DNA from: Luteibacter jiangsuensis
GTDB taxonomy: Bacteria > Pseudomonadota > Gammaproteobacteria > Xanthomonadales > Rhodanobacteraceae
Reading direction: 5' to 3'
DNA length: 64,000 nt
Assembly: GCF_011742555.1 (NCBI RefSeq)
Contig: NZ_JAAQQR010000010.1
Coordinates: 86,466-150,465, forward strand
Shown: piece after piece, positions 19,442 to 28,357 of the stretch
Layout: each line of letters starts with the position of its first letter
Position numbering within the stretch: the stretch's first letter is position 1
The notes under the pieces: generated by a model
What the model saw: the letters and a program-made list of their open reading frames with translations, nothing else
The model's database searches: none
Told to the model about the DNA's origin: nothing
Translations under genes and position numbers: made by a program

Positions 19442-20350
19442 ATGAACGACACTCGCATCGCACGCCTCGTCAAAGCCCGCAAGAGCTACGGCGCCATTAC
19501 CGCACTCGACGGCATCGACCTCGACGTCCACCGCGGGGAAATCCTGGCCTTGCTCGGCCCCAACGGCGCGGGCAAGAGCACCAGTATCGCGTTGCTTCTG
19601 GGCCTCCACCGCCCGGACGGCGGGTCCGCGACGCTCTTTGACAAGGATCCTCAGGACATCGACGCCCGCCGCCGTATCGGCGTGTTGCTGCAGGCGGCGA
19701 ACCTGCCGGCCACGCTGAAGGTGGACGAGTTGCTCCGGCTTACGGCGAGCTACTACCCCGAGCCGCGACCTGTGGCGGAGTGTGCAGCGCTGGCGGGTAT
19801 CACGGACCTGCTGTCACGCCGGTACGGCGCACTGTCGGGCGGTCAGCAGCGCCGGGTGCAGTTTGCCCTGGCGATGGCGGGCCGGCCCGACATCCTCTTT
19901 CTCGACGAACCGACCGTCGGCATGGACATCGATGCACGGCAGTCGCTGTGGGTGTCCATTCGTCAGCTGGTTGCGGAAGGCTGCGCGGTGGTGCTCACCA
20001 CCCATTACCTCGAAGAAGCGGAGGCCTTGGCCGATCGCGTCTGCGTCATCGCCAAGGGGCGCGTGGTGTCCGAGGGAAGCGTGGACGCCATGCGCGCGCA
20101 CGTTTCGCTGCGCCGGATTCGCTGCGTCACCTCTCTGGGGATCGACACGTTGCAGGCATGGCCGGAGGTCGTTTCGGTGGACACGAAGCAGGGCCGGACG
20201 GTCATCGCCACCGCGCAAGCGGAAGCCGTGGTGCGGCGGCTCCTCGATGGCGATCCCGGCCTTTCCGAACTGGAGGTGCAGCGCGCGGGACTTGCCGAGG
20301 CCTTTCAGGAAATCACGCGCGACACCGAGAATCTGCAGGAGGCCGCATGA
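19442..20350 (+). CDS. ABC transporter ATP-binding protein
   Basis: A 302-residue ATPase of the drug/antibiotic exporter type (CcmA/DrrA-like). It has Walker A GPNGAGKST, a Q-loop (VLLQAANLP), signature LSGGQQRR, Walker B DILFLDEP and switch His in TTHYLEEAEALADR. A C-terminal extension of about 90 residues is typical of DrrA-like ATPases. ATG 19442 is preceded by AAGGAGGGG, a near-ideal ribosome-binding site; an upstream ATG at 19370 lacks one. The stop overlaps the permease ATG (ATGA). Five co-directional genes follow as an apparent operon. Confidence 0.93.
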   Translation: MNDTRIARLVKARKSYGAITALDGIDLDVHRGEILALLGPNGAGKSTSIALLLGLHRPDGGSATLFDKDPQDIDARRRIGVLLQAANLPATLKVDELLRLTASYYPEPRPVAECAALAGITDLLSRRYGALSGGQQRRVQFALAMAGRPDILFLDEPTVGMDIDARQSLWVSIRQLVAEGCAVVLTTHYLEEAEALADRVCVIAKGRVVSEGSVDAMRAHVSLRRIRCVTSLGIDTLQAWPEVVSVDTKQGRTVIATAQAEAVVRRLLDGDPGLSELEVQRAGLAEAFQEITRDTENLQEAA

Positions 20351-21126
20351 GCACGATCGACAGCACCGCCACGCCCGCCATGACCACCGCACGCGTGGTT
20401 GCAGCCTACGTGGAGGAGGCGAGGGCGGAATGTCTCCGTTACCTGCGCAATCCCGGCTTCCTGTTGCCGACGCTTCTGTTCCCGTCGGTGTTCTATGTGA
20501 TGTTCGGTATCTTCCTGGCCCACGCGAACAGTGCGGACGCGCCGCGCTACCTGCTGGCGTCCTATGGCACGTTCGGCGTCATGGCGCCCGGCCTGTTCGG
20601 CTTCGGCGTGTCTCTGGCGCTGGAGCGCGACACGGGCCTGCTCACGCTGAAGCGCGCGCTCCCGATGCCGCCCGGGGCCTATCTGCTCGGCAAGATGTGC
20701 ATGGCCTTGCTGGTCGCTGCGATCGTGTCGGCCATCCTGTTGTGCCTTGCGATCTTCGTCGCGGGTGTGCAGTTGCCGGCGTGGCGCATCGGCGGATTCT
20801 TCCTGCTCGAAGTGCTCGGCGTGCTTCCGTTCGCCGCCCTCGGGCTGCTGGTGGGAACACTGGTGAAGGGGCAGGGCGCCCCGGGCGTGATCAACCTCAT
20901 CTACCTGCCCATGGCATTCCTCTCCGGTCTCTGGTTTCCGCTGCCGGTGATGCCTGCGTTGCTGCAAGCGATCGCGCCCCTCTGGCCGGCTTACCACCTC
21001 AACCAGCTGGCGCTCTCGGCAATGGGCCTCGGTCAGGGCGGCGAGGCGCTCCACGTTGCCGTGCTCGCCGGTTTCACGGTGGCCTTCGTGGCCATTGCTA
21101 CGCGTCGCCTGCGCCGCCACGGTTGA
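20347..21126 (+). CDS. ABC-2 type transporter permease
   Basis: A 259-residue membrane protein with about six hydrophobic segments, beginning near FLLPTLLFPSVFYVMFGIFL and ending VAVLAGFTVAFVAIATRRL. A conserved ABC-2 feature is LSGLWFPLPVMPALLQAIAPLWPAYHLNQL. It pairs with the preceding ATPase through a 4-base overlap. Together with a DesK/DesR-like system downstream, the likely role is lipid or antimicrobial export, or signalling of membrane state; the cargo is unknown. Confidence 0.92.
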   Translation: MSTIDSTATPAMTTARVVAAYVEEARAECLRYLRNPGFLLPTLLFPSVFYVMFGIFLAHANSADAPRYLLASYGTFGVMAPGLFGFGVSLALERDTGLLTLKRALPMPPGAYLLGKMCMALLVAAIVSAILLCLAIFVAGVQLPAWRIGGFFLLEVLGVLPFAALGLLVGTLVKGQGAPGVINLIYLPMAFLSGLWFPLPVMPALLQAIAPLWPAYHLNQLALSAMGLGQGGEALHVAVLAGFTVAFVAIATRRLRRHG

Positions 21127-21132
21127 AGTAGC

Positions 21133-22362
21133 ATGACCGCACGCCTTTCCACGGATACACGCATGTCGCCCTCGTGGTTCAAGCCGACCCCGGACTCGCT
21201 CTGGAACCGCTTCCGCGAGCGGCCCAGGCTGCGCGTCGCCAGCCTGGTGAACCTCGTATGGGCCGTGTACGTGTTCGGCGACGTCATCTTCGCCAACGAG
21301 CTCGGCCCCTGGTGGGGGCTGGCCACGGGGCTTTCGTTTCCTATCTTCCTGCTGTTGTATGCGGCGGCCTATACGCGGCCCTTGCGGCACGTGTCCTGGT
21401 ACGCCGGCGGCGTGGCGCTGCTTGCGTACGCCACCCTGCATTTCAACCATAGCGCCGGCGGCACCTATGTGATCTACGCCTGCGCCATGCTCGGCTTCGA
21501 AGGTGCGCCGAAGAAATGCATCGCCGGCATGGTCGCGGTCATCGGCGGCTTCGTGGGTGTAGCGTATTTTCTGATGGGCTGGCCCATTCCCGTCATTGCC
21601 ACCCTCTCGTTCATCGCCTTGTCGGTGGGCACGATCAACGTGGTCTACCGGTTCAACGCGCAGCGCGATGTGGAGTTGAAGCTCTCGCACGACGAAGTAA
21701 GGCGACTGGCGGCCACCGCGGAACGCGAGCGTATCGGGCGCGACTTGCACGACCTCCTGGGGCACACGCTCTCGTTGATCACGTTGAAGCTGGAGCTTTC
21801 CCGGCGCCTGTTCGACCGCGACGCCGATGCCGCCCGCCGCGAGATCGAAGAAGCCGAGCAGGTCGCGCGGCATGCGCTGGCCGAAGTGCGCTCTGCCGTG
21901 ACGGGCATCCGTGCCTCCGGTGTCGTGGCCGAACTCGCCTCCGCGCGTCTCCTCCTGAACACCTCGATGATCGACTTCGTCTACCGCGCCGACGTGCCCG
22001 AACTGCCGCCACGCGTGGACAACGAACTTGCCCTGGTGTTGCGCGAGGCCGTGACGAACATCCACCGCCATGCGGGGGCCTCGTTCGCGGAGGTGACCGT
22101 GAGCATGGACGACCGCGCCTGCACGATGACCATCGTGGACAACGGGCGGGGGTTCGCAGGCAGCGAGGGGAACGGTATCTGCGGCATGCGCGAGCGGGTA
22201 CGCGCCCTTGGCGGCACGCTTGCCTTCGCCTCGGACGCGGCGAAGGGAACCGTGGTGAACATTCAGGTGCCGCTGCTGCCTGCCGATCGGCGTCCGGCGC
22301 TGTCGGACATCCGGGCAGACAAGGGCCTGCCCGTCAGCGGCGACAACAGACTCGCCTCGTGA
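21133..22362 (+). CDS. DesK-like sensor histidine kinase (first of two)
   Basis: A 409-residue membrane kinase. Five to six hydrophobic segments span about 36-175 without a large periplasmic domain. A HisKA_3 dimerisation domain follows, with RIGRDLHDLLGHTLSLI (phospho-acceptor His206), then an HATPase domain with LREAVTNIHRHA (N-box) and VDNGRGF...GNGICGMRERV (G-box). Architecture matches Bacillus DesK, which senses membrane thickness. An alternative start at 21163 would remove 10 residues. It sits 6 bases after the permease and touches the next kinase by one base. Confidence 0.92.
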   Translation: MTARLSTDTRMSPSWFKPTPDSLWNRFRERPRLRVASLVNLVWAVYVFGDVIFANELGPWWGLATGLSFPIFLLLYAAAYTRPLRHVSWYAGGVALLAYATLHFNHSAGGTYVIYACAMLGFEGAPKKCIAGMVAVIGGFVGVAYFLMGWPIPVIATLSFIALSVGTINVVYRFNAQRDVELKLSHDEVRRLAATAERERIGRDLHDLLGHTLSLITLKLELSRRLFDRDADAARREIEEAEQVARHALAEVRSAVTGIRASGVVAELASARLLLNTSMIDFVYRADVPELPPRVDNELALVLREAVTNIHRHAGASFAEVTVSMDDRACTMTIVDNGRGFAGSEGNGICGMRERVRALGGTLAFASDAAKGTVVNIQVPLLPADRRPALSDIRADKGLPVSGDNRLAS

Positions 22363-23495
22363 TGCGCATCCCGCCGCCGCACAAGGACTCGCTTCTCGGC
22401 GTACTGCGCTCGCCCGTGTATCTGCGCTGGCAGGCCGGCCTGCAGGTGTTCTGGCTGATCGCGCTCATCCAGGCGCCGCTCGCCGTTAAGGGATTCGACT
22501 GGGAGTGGATGGCGCCGACGCTCGCGTCCATTCCGGTGTACCTCGTCTGCTATACGGCGGTTTACACGGCGCCGGTGGCACGCCTGCCTTTCCATGCCGG
22601 CGCCATCTCCGCCCTGGGTTTCGTGCTGTGGCCCGTGAATCCGCTGGCCCTGGGCTATGTGGTGATCGGCGAGGTGCTGCTGGCCTACTCGAATCGTCTG
22701 CGCGTCTGGCTGGGCGGTGTTGCCATCGCGACACTCGTGACGCTTGCCTGGGTTCCTGCGTTTCACGTGCCGCCGGTGCATGTGCTGGTTGTGTTCGGGG
22801 TGGGCCTCGCCGCCGGATTCAGCAACTACCTGTATGTACGCGGTGGCCGCCGCGACGCGGAGCTTCGCCTTTCGCAATCGGAAGTGCGGCGGCTGGCCAC
22901 GCTGGCGGAACGCGAGCGCATCGGCCGTGACCTGCACGACCTGCTCGGCCACACGTTGTCGCTCATCACGTTGAAGTCCGAGCTCGCCAAACGGCTTGCC
23001 CTGGCCGATCCGCCGCGAGCGCAGCAGGAGATGGAAGAAGTGGAGCGCGTCGCCCGGCATACGCTGGCGGAAGTACGCAGCGCCGTCACCGGCCTTCGTG
23101 CGGGCGATCTTTCCAGCGAGCTGGTATCGGCCCGTTTGATGCTGGAATCGTCCGGCATCGCATTTGTTCACGAAGTTCCGGCGGACTTCAGCCTTCCGGA
23201 AAAGATCGAGGCGATGCTTTGCCTCGTGCTCCGCGAAGCCGTCACCAATATCCACCGTCATTCGCGCGCCACCGAGGCGCGCGTGGTCATCGCCCGGAAC
23301 GGGCAGGAGTTTTCGATGCGAATCACGGACAACGGCTGCGGCGGACTCGCGGCGCACGGCAATGGCGTCTCGGGCATGCGCGAACGCGTGCGTCAGATCG
23401 GCGGGCGCCTCGCCATCGAGTCGCCCCTCCGGCACGGCACGGCGCTGGAGATCGGCGTACCCATCGGAGAACCTCGCATGGAGCGCCTCGCATGA
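22362..23495 (+). CDS. DesK-like sensor histidine kinase (second of two)
   Basis: A 377-residue paralogue of the preceding kinase with the same layout: membrane segments (about 25-160), HisKA_3 motif RIGRDLHDLLGHTLSLITLK (His192) and ATPase motifs LREAVTNIHRHS and ITDNGCGGL...GNGVSGMRERV. The catalytic motifs of the two kinases are nearly identical while the sensor halves have diverged, as expected after tandem duplication. The start overlaps the first kinase's stop (TGATG), and its stop overlaps the regulator (ATGA), so the set is translationally coupled. Confidence 0.92.
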   Translation: MRIPPPHKDSLLGVLRSPVYLRWQAGLQVFWLIALIQAPLAVKGFDWEWMAPTLASIPVYLVCYTAVYTAPVARLPFHAGAISALGFVLWPVNPLALGYVVIGEVLLAYSNRLRVWLGGVAIATLVTLAWVPAFHVPPVHVLVVFGVGLAAGFSNYLYVRGGRRDAELRLSQSEVRRLATLAERERIGRDLHDLLGHTLSLITLKSELAKRLALADPPRAQQEMEEVERVARHTLAEVRSAVTGLRAGDLSSELVSARLMLESSGIAFVHEVPADFSLPEKIEAMLCLVLREAVTNIHRHSRATEARVVIARNGQEFSMRITDNGCGGLAAHGNGVSGMRERVRQIGGRLAIESPLRHGTALEIGVPIGEPRMERLA

Positions 23496-24094
23496 TCCGC
23501 GTGTTGCTGGCCGAAGACCAGGCGATGGTGCGCGGTGCACTGTCGGCACTGCTGAACCTGGAGCCGGACATCGAGGTACTGGGTTCGGCGGCCGACGGCG
23601 AAAGCGCCTGGCGCGAGCTTCAGCGCCTGAAGCCGGATGTGCTGGTGACCGACATCGAGATGCCGGGCCTCACGGGCCTGGAGATTGCCCAGCGGGTGCG
23701 CCGGCACGAGCTGCCGGTGAAGGTGGTCATCGTCACCACCTTCGCTCGCCCGGGCTTCCTGCGCCGCGCGCTCGACGCGGGCGTTGGCGGATACCTGTTG
23801 AAAGACGCCCCCGCCGAAAATCTGGCCGACGCACTGCGGACCGTGCATCGCGGCGGCAGGGCCATCGACCCGCAGCTGGCCCTCGAGGCGTGGTCGGACG
23901 CGGACCCGCTGAACGACCGCGAACGGCAGGTGCTTCGGCTAGCGGGGGAGGGGCATTCGGCGAGCGACATCGGCACCCAGCTGAACCTTTCGCACGGCAC
24001 CGTGCGCAATTATTTATCGGAGGCCATCGGCAAGCTCGGTGCAGCCAATCGCATCGAAGCGTACCGTCTGGCACGGCAGAAGGGCTGGCTCTGA
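23492..24094 (+). CDS. NarL/DesR-family response regulator
   Basis: A 200-residue regulator. The receiver domain (about 1-118) has acidic pocket AEDQ, phospho-acceptor Asp54 ([10 protein letters not shown]), Thr in VTTFARPG and Lys in YLLKDAP. The LuxR-type HTH (about 138-195) reads [20 protein letters not shown] then [16 protein letters not shown]. It is the only regulator for two upstream kinases. The likely target is the ABC operon itself; DesKR systems elsewhere control desaturase or exporter genes. Confidence 0.93.
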   Translation: MIRVLLAEDQAMVRGALSALLNLEPDIEVLGSAADGESAWRELQRLKPDVLVTDIEMPGLTGLEIAQRVRRHELPVKVVIVTTFARPGFLRRALDAGVGGYLLKDAPAENLADALRTVHRGGRAIDPQLALEAWSDADPLNDRERQVLRLAGEGHSASDIGTQLNLSHGTVRNYLSEAIGKLGAANRIEAYRLARQKGWL

Positions 24095-24176
24095 GCGCGA
24101 AACGGAGGAAGGTTTCAGGCTCGACGGTCAAGGATGGGCGATAATCCCCCCAATCGCTCCATCTCCGGCCGTACCC

Positions 24177-25208
24177 GTGAAGAAATCCGACTTCGACTTC
24201 GACCTTCCCAACGAGCTGATCGCGCAGGCTCCGCTCGCCCGCCGCTCGGGCAGCCGCCTGCTCGTCGTCGACGTGGCGGCGCACACCAAGAAGGACCGCA
24301 AGTTCCACGAGCTACCGGAGATGCTCCTTCCGGGCGACCTGCTCGTGTTCAACGACACCCGTGTGCTGCCCGCGCGCCTGTACGGACGCAAGGAGTCCGG
24401 CGGGGCGGTGGAGATCCTGATCGAGCGCGTCACCGGCGCCCATGAGGCCCGAGCGCAGCTGGGCGTCAGCAAGAAGCCGAAGGAAGGGGGCCGCATCGAG
24501 CTGGCCGACGGCAGCATGATCACCGTGCTGGGGCGCGACGGCGAGTTCTTCATGCTCCGCTTCGACACGGACGAGCCGCTGGAGCGGCTGCTGTCCCGTC
24601 TGGGCGAGATGCCGCTGCCGCCTTACATCGAGCGCAACGCGGACAGCACGGACGCCGAGCGTTACCAGACCGTGTTCGCCCGCGAACCCGGCGCGGTCGC
24701 CGCGCCTACCGCGGGACTGCACTTCGACGAGGAACTGCTCGATCGCCTGCGGGAACGGGGCGTGGAGATGGGTTACGTCACTCTGCACGTGGGGGCCGGC
24801 ACCTTCCAGCCGATGCGCGCCGACGACGTGCGCGATCACGTGATGCACCGCGAATGGCTGAATGTCGGCGCCGGGCTCGTGGAAAAGATCCGCGCCACGC
24901 GCGCAGCCGGCGGTCGCGTCATCGCCGTGGGCACCACCGTGGTCCGTGCCCTGGAAAGCGCCACCGTCGAGGGCGTCCTGCGCCCCTTCGCCGGCGAAAC
25001 ACAGATCTTCATCTTCCCCGGCTACAAGATCACCAGCATCGACGCCCTCATCACCAACTTCCACCTGCCGCAATCGACGCTGCTGATGCTGGTGTCGGCC
25101 CTGGCAGGCAAGGAAGCGATCCTGGATGCGTACCGCTATGCCGTGCTGCAGCGGTATCGCTTCTTCTCGTATGGCGATGCGATGTTGATCATTCCGCCGA
25201 AGTCGTAA
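24177..25208 (+). CDS. queA: S-adenosylmethionine:tRNA ribosyltransferase-isomerase
   Basis: Builds epoxyqueuosine on tRNA by transferring and isomerising the ribosyl group of SAM. The 343-residue protein begins (M/V)[19 protein letters not shown] and contains [48 protein letters not shown] and [29 protein letters not shown], all family signatures. No ATG is available at the right place, so GTG 24177 is the start. The ribosome-binding site is weak. The usual partner tgt is not in the window. Confidence 0.95.
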   Translation: MKKSDFDFDLPNELIAQAPLARRSGSRLLVVDVAAHTKKDRKFHELPEMLLPGDLLVFNDTRVLPARLYGRKESGGAVEILIERVTGAHEARAQLGVSKKPKEGGRIELADGSMITVLGRDGEFFMLRFDTDEPLERLLSRLGEMPLPPYIERNADSTDAERYQTVFAREPGAVAAPTAGLHFDEELLDRLRERGVEMGYVTLHVGAGTFQPMRADDVRDHVMHREWLNVGAGLVEKIRATRAAGGRVIAVGTTVVRALESATVEGVLRPFAGETQIFIFPGYKITSIDALITNFHLPQSTLLMLVSALAGKEAILDAYRYAVLQRYRFFSYGDAMLIIPPKS

Positions 25209-25217
25209 CGCTTGAAG

Positions 25218-25583
25218 ATGTCATCCCATCAGTGCCTTGGCGGAGTTGACCCGACATCGTCGACTGCAGCGATGTCAGGATTCACTCCTTTGACATTCCG
25301 GCACGTCGGCGACTGGAGCAAAGGATTCTTGCAGGGAGGCGCCAGCGGCCTGAATCCTGTCAGCTTTCTCAGCCAGACCGTGGACGCTGTGGCCCATCCG
25401 GCTGAATGGTTCAGGGGGCAACAGGCGTGCACCCAGTACGTCCTTCAGGAGGCGTGGACTGTCAACTTGCGACCGGCCGGCCAGTTGGAGGGTGCTCTGC
25501 TGGGCGGGTTCGTGCTGTTCGTCGCCGCGCTCAAACTGGTTGTGGTTCTCTACCGCACGTGGTCGAAGGCGTTGCGCGGCTAG
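25218..25583 (+). CDS. Hypothetical small membrane protein
   Basis: About 121 residues from ATG 25218, or 103 from ATG 25272. I do not recognise a family. A single hydrophobic segment near the C-terminus (LEGALLGGFVLFVAALKLVVVLYRTW) would span the membrane, followed by a basic tail. The middle (FLQGGASGLNPVSFLSQTVDAV) looks amphipathic. Neither start has a good ribosome-binding site, and the gene may be spurious. It lies between queA and the convergent IclR gene. Confidence 0.4.
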   Translation: MSSHQCLGGVDPTSSTAAMSGFTPLTFRHVGDWSKGFLQGGASGLNPVSFLSQTVDAVAHPAEWFRGQQACTQYVLQEAWTVNLRPAGQLEGALLGGFVLFVAALKLVVVLYRTWSKALRG

Positions 25584-25665
25584 GGGATCGCCCCCTTGCG
25601 TGGCAGCTCTTCTCAATCTCGGGCGGAATGTCGCCTTCTGACCCCTGCGCTCGGCGACCGGACTG

Positions 25666-26445
25666 CTAGACCATCGCCGTGCCGGGCACGCCGTGCGAGA
25701 GCTCGCGCGACACATCCGCCGCGGCCGCGACCAGCGCGCGCGACGTGCCCTTCATATCGAGCTTCGCACCGCGCCGCTCGATGAACGGCACGGTGAGGGC
25801 GCATACCGCGTGATTGCTCTCAATGATCGGTGCCGACAGATCGGTGACGCCATCGACGACCTCGCTGGGAATCGTGGCCAGTCCGGCCGCACGGATGGTC
25901 TTGATCGCGGCTTCGACCCGCGCGCGCTTCAGCGTCGGCTCGTGCTCCAGCATCGTACGAAACCAGCGCTCGCGCGTTTCGTCGGTTTGCCAGGCCAGGA
26001 GCACATAGCCAGAGGCCGAATGCGAGATCGGCCGGCGATGGCCCACGCGCACCACCAAGCCGGTTTCGCCAGGCGGGTCGACGCGTGCGATCACCACGAT
26101 CTGCTCTTGCGACGGCACCACGAGGTGGCAGGACTGGTCGATTTCATCGGCCAGCCGATGCATCACGGGCATCGCCGTTTCGACGATATTGCGCACCGGC
26201 GGTTGCTCCATGCCGAGACGGAACAGGCGCGGCGTGATCGAGTAAGCGCCGTCGCCGTCGGCACGCGCTATGTAGTCGCGCTCCTCGAGTACCTGGAGCA
26301 TCCGAAAGATCTCCCCGCGCGAACGGCCGACACCATCGGAGATCTCCGCGATCGACAAAGGCTGGGTCGCCTTGGCGAGCAGTTCCAGGATGTCCAGGCC
26401 CTTGTCCAGGGCAGGAGCTCGATACTTTGGAGAGTCTGAAGGCAT
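25666..26445 (-). CDS. IclR-family regulator of the fucose locus
   Basis: A 259-residue protein with an N-terminal winged HTH (about 10-70, ALDKGLDILELLAKATQPLS then RSRGEIFRMLQVLEERDYI) and a C-terminal IclR effector domain (about 85-250, HLVVPSQEQIVVIARVDPPG, ISHSASGYVLLAW, GVTDLSAPII). IclR proteins bind small carboxylic acids or sugars and usually repress a neighbouring catabolic operon. It is divergent from the fucose permease across 151 bases that hold AT-rich symmetrical sequence, so it is the leading candidate regulator of this locus. A pathway intermediate such as fuconate or 2-keto-3-deoxyfuconate is a plausible effector (inference). Confidence 0.9.
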   Translation of the reverse strand: MPSDSPKYRAPALDKGLDILELLAKATQPLSIAEISDGVGRSRGEIFRMLQVLEERDYIARADGDGAYSITPRLFRLGMEQPPVRNIVETAMPVMHRLADEIDQSCHLVVPSQEQIVVIARVDPPGETGLVVRVGHRRPISHSASGYVLLAWQTDETRERWFRTMLEHEPTLKRARVEAAIKTIRAAGLATIPSEVVDGVTDLSAPIIESNHAVCALTVPFIERRGAKLDMKGTSRALVAAAADVSRELSHGVPGTAMV

Positions 26446-26534
26446 GGCATTCCGTGGCGTTGGGTGTGCGTCGCTGCGGGAGTCTAGCGGGCCAAAGGGC
26501 GCCCGCATGTTGCACCGCAGCTTGTTATGTAGGT

Positions 26535-26556
26535 GAATATCGAGTTCATATTTGTA
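26535..26556. promoter_or_regulatory. AT-rich operator candidate between IclR gene and fucose permease
   Basis: AATAT (26536-26540) and ATATT (26548-26552) form an inverted repeat around CGAGTTC. On the minus strand the segment starting at 26540 reads ATTCACCTACATAAC, which partly resembles the TTCAC...TAAACG motif shared by the two glycan-locus promoters. It lies 40 to 60 bases before the permease ATG. Confidence 0.45.
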
Positions 26557-26596
26557 CACGACGGGGCCTGCCGTGTCACGGTTGAGGAGGGCGAGC

Positions 26597-27895
26597 ATGC
26601 AGCAACACACGCCGATCGCGGCGTCCCCTACGGGCTCTCTTGCGCGTACGCCCCTGCTTCCCCTTGTGCTGATCGTAAGCCTCTTTTTCCTTTGGGGGGT
26701 GGCGAACAACCTCAACGACGTGCTGGTGGCGCAGTTCAAGAAAGCCTTCACCCTTTCCGATTTCCAGGCGGGGCTGGTACAGAGCGCGTTCTATCTCGGC
26801 TATTTCCTGCTCGCGATTCCCGCCGGCATGTTCATGCGCCGCTTCGGCTACAAGGCGGCAGTGGTGTTCGGCCTGGCGCTCTACGGCGCCGGCGCCTTGC
26901 TTTTCTGGCCGGCGGCGGCGACGGCGACGTATGACATCTTCCTCGCAGGCCTTTTCGTCATAGCGGCAGGCCTGGCTTTCCTCGAAACATCCGCTAACCC
27001 GTGGGTGACCTTGTTGGGCCCGCGCGAATCGGCGGCCTCGCGCTTGAACCTCGCGCAGGCTTTCAATCCCCTCGGTTCCATCACGGGGGTGTTGATCGGC
27101 CAGCACTTCATCTTCACCGGCGTGGAACGCACGCCGGCCGAACTCGCGGCGATGGATGTGGCGGCGCGCACCGCTTACATGAAGAGCGAAGCGGCCGCCG
27201 TGCAGATGCCCTACCTCCTCATCGGCCTGGGGGTGATCGCGTGGGCCGTCCTCATCGTGCTTACGCGTTTCCCGCGAACGGCTGCCGAAGGTGACGGCAG
27301 CGACGTGGCGGAGCGGGGCGTACTCGGCCGTCTGTTTCGCGATGCCCGCTTCATGTCGGCCGTGCTGGCGCAGTTCTTCTATGTCGGTGCGCAGGTGTCG
27401 GTGTTCAGCTACATGATCCGTTATGCGCAGGCGACCATGCCCGGTACCGCCGAGAAGACGGCGGCGAACTTCATCACCGCGGGCCTGCTCTGTTTCATGG
27501 CGGGACGGTTCGCGGGCGCCGCGATCATGAAATATCTCCGGCCGGCCCACGTGCTGCGTACGTTCGCACTGGTCAACATCGCGCTGGCAGCGGCGGCGGC
27601 GTTCGTGCCGGGGCGGGTGGGCATCTATGCACTCGTGGCATCGAGCTTCTTCATGTCGATCATGTACCCGACGATTTTCGCCCTCGGCGTGGAAGGACGA
27701 AGCGATGCGGAGCGCAAACTCGGTGCCTCGCTGCTGGTGATGTCGATTGTCGGCGGCGCGGTGCTCACGGCGGCGATGGGCGCGGCGTCCGATCGGTTCG
27801 GTATCGCGCATGCCATGCTCGTTCCCATGCTGTGCTTCGTGGCGATCTTCCTGTTCGCCTGGCGCCGCACGAAGGGCAGGGAAGCCGTCGCATGA
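26597..27895 (+). CDS. fucP: L-fucose:H+ symporter (FucP-type MFS permease)
   Basis: Imports L-fucose across the inner membrane. The 432-residue protein has twelve predicted helices. FHS-family signatures are present: LFFLWGVANNLNDVLVAQFKK (first helix with the Asn-rich proton-site region), QSAFYLGYFLLAIPAGM, LAFLETSANPWVTLLGP and FFYVGAQVSVFSYMIRYAQ. Its neighbours are an L-fucose mutarotase-like gene and the catabolic enzymes, so fucose is the natural substrate. ATG 26597 follows GAGGAGGGC; the frame upstream has no ribosome-binding site. The stop overlaps the next ATG (ATGA). Confidence 0.92.
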   Translation: MQQHTPIAASPTGSLARTPLLPLVLIVSLFFLWGVANNLNDVLVAQFKKAFTLSDFQAGLVQSAFYLGYFLLAIPAGMFMRRFGYKAAVVFGLALYGAGALLFWPAAATATYDIFLAGLFVIAAGLAFLETSANPWVTLLGPRESAASRLNLAQAFNPLGSITGVLIGQHFIFTGVERTPAELAAMDVAARTAYMKSEAAAVQMPYLLIGLGVIAWAVLIVLTRFPRTAAEGDGSDVAERGVLGRLFRDARFMSAVLAQFFYVGAQVSVFSYMIRYAQATMPGTAEKTAANFITAGLLCFMAGRFAGAAIMKYLRPAHVLRTFALVNIALAAAAAFVPGRVGIYALVASSFFMSIMYPTIFALGVEGRSDAERKLGASLLVMSIVGGAVLTAAMGAASDRFGIAHAMLVPMLCFVAIFLFAWRRTKGREAVA

Positions 27896-28260
27896 GCTGG
27901 CAATGTTTCGCACTGGATCTGCACGACGATCCCGCTGTGATCGCGGAATACGAGCGTTGGCACCGTAGCGAGTTCGTGTGGCCAGAGGTCCTGCGCTCTA
28001 TCCGCGAGGCGGGCATCCTCGACATGCAGATATTCCGGACCGGCAACCGGCTGGTAATGCTGATGCGGGTGGGCCCGGGTTTCGATGCGAAAGCCAAGGC
28101 GGCCGCCGATGCGGCGAACGAACGCGTGCAGGCATGGGAGACGCTGATGTCCACGTTCCAGCGGCCGCTTCCGTGGGCGCAGGCCGGGCAGAAGTGGGTG
28201 CCGATGCAACGGATCTTCGACCTGGCGAGTTGTCCGGACGTGCGCGAAGACGCACCGTAG
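27892..28260 (+). CDS. L-rhamnose mutarotase-family protein, probable L-fucose mutarotase
   Basis: Interconverts alpha and beta sugar anomers so that the dehydrogenase receives its preferred form. The 122-residue protein belongs to the RhaM (DUF718) family: FALDLHDDPAVIAEYERWH with the catalytic-region His, WPEVLRSIREAGILDMQIFRTGNRLVMLM and WETLMSTFQRPLP. It differs from FucU-type mutarotases. Position after fucP and within a fucose locus indicates fucose rather than rhamnose. A matching mutarotase accompanies the X. campestris fucose cluster. Confidence 0.87.
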   Translation: MSWQCFALDLHDDPAVIAEYERWHRSEFVWPEVLRSIREAGILDMQIFRTGNRLVMLMRVGPGFDAKAKAAADAANERVQAWETLMSTFQRPLPWAQAGQKWVPMQRIFDLASCPDVREDAP

Positions 28261-28280
28261 GTGCGGGTTCGATCCAAAGT

Positions 28281-28348
28281 GTGGGAAGCGCGCCGGCGGG
28301 TGGAGGGATAACGGCGGGGGGCCATTCACGCGCCGGCGCGCTTCTCAC
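28281..28348. terminator. Bidirectional hairpin between convergent mutarotase and lldD genes
   Basis: GTGGGAAGCGCGCCGGCG (28281-28298) pairs with CGCCGGCGCGCTTCTCAC (28331-28348), an 18-bp stem with one G-T pair and a 32-base loop. It lies exactly between two converging transcripts. There is no T-run, so termination would rely on the stem or Rho. Confidence 0.7.
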
Positions 28349-28357
28349 AACAAACAG

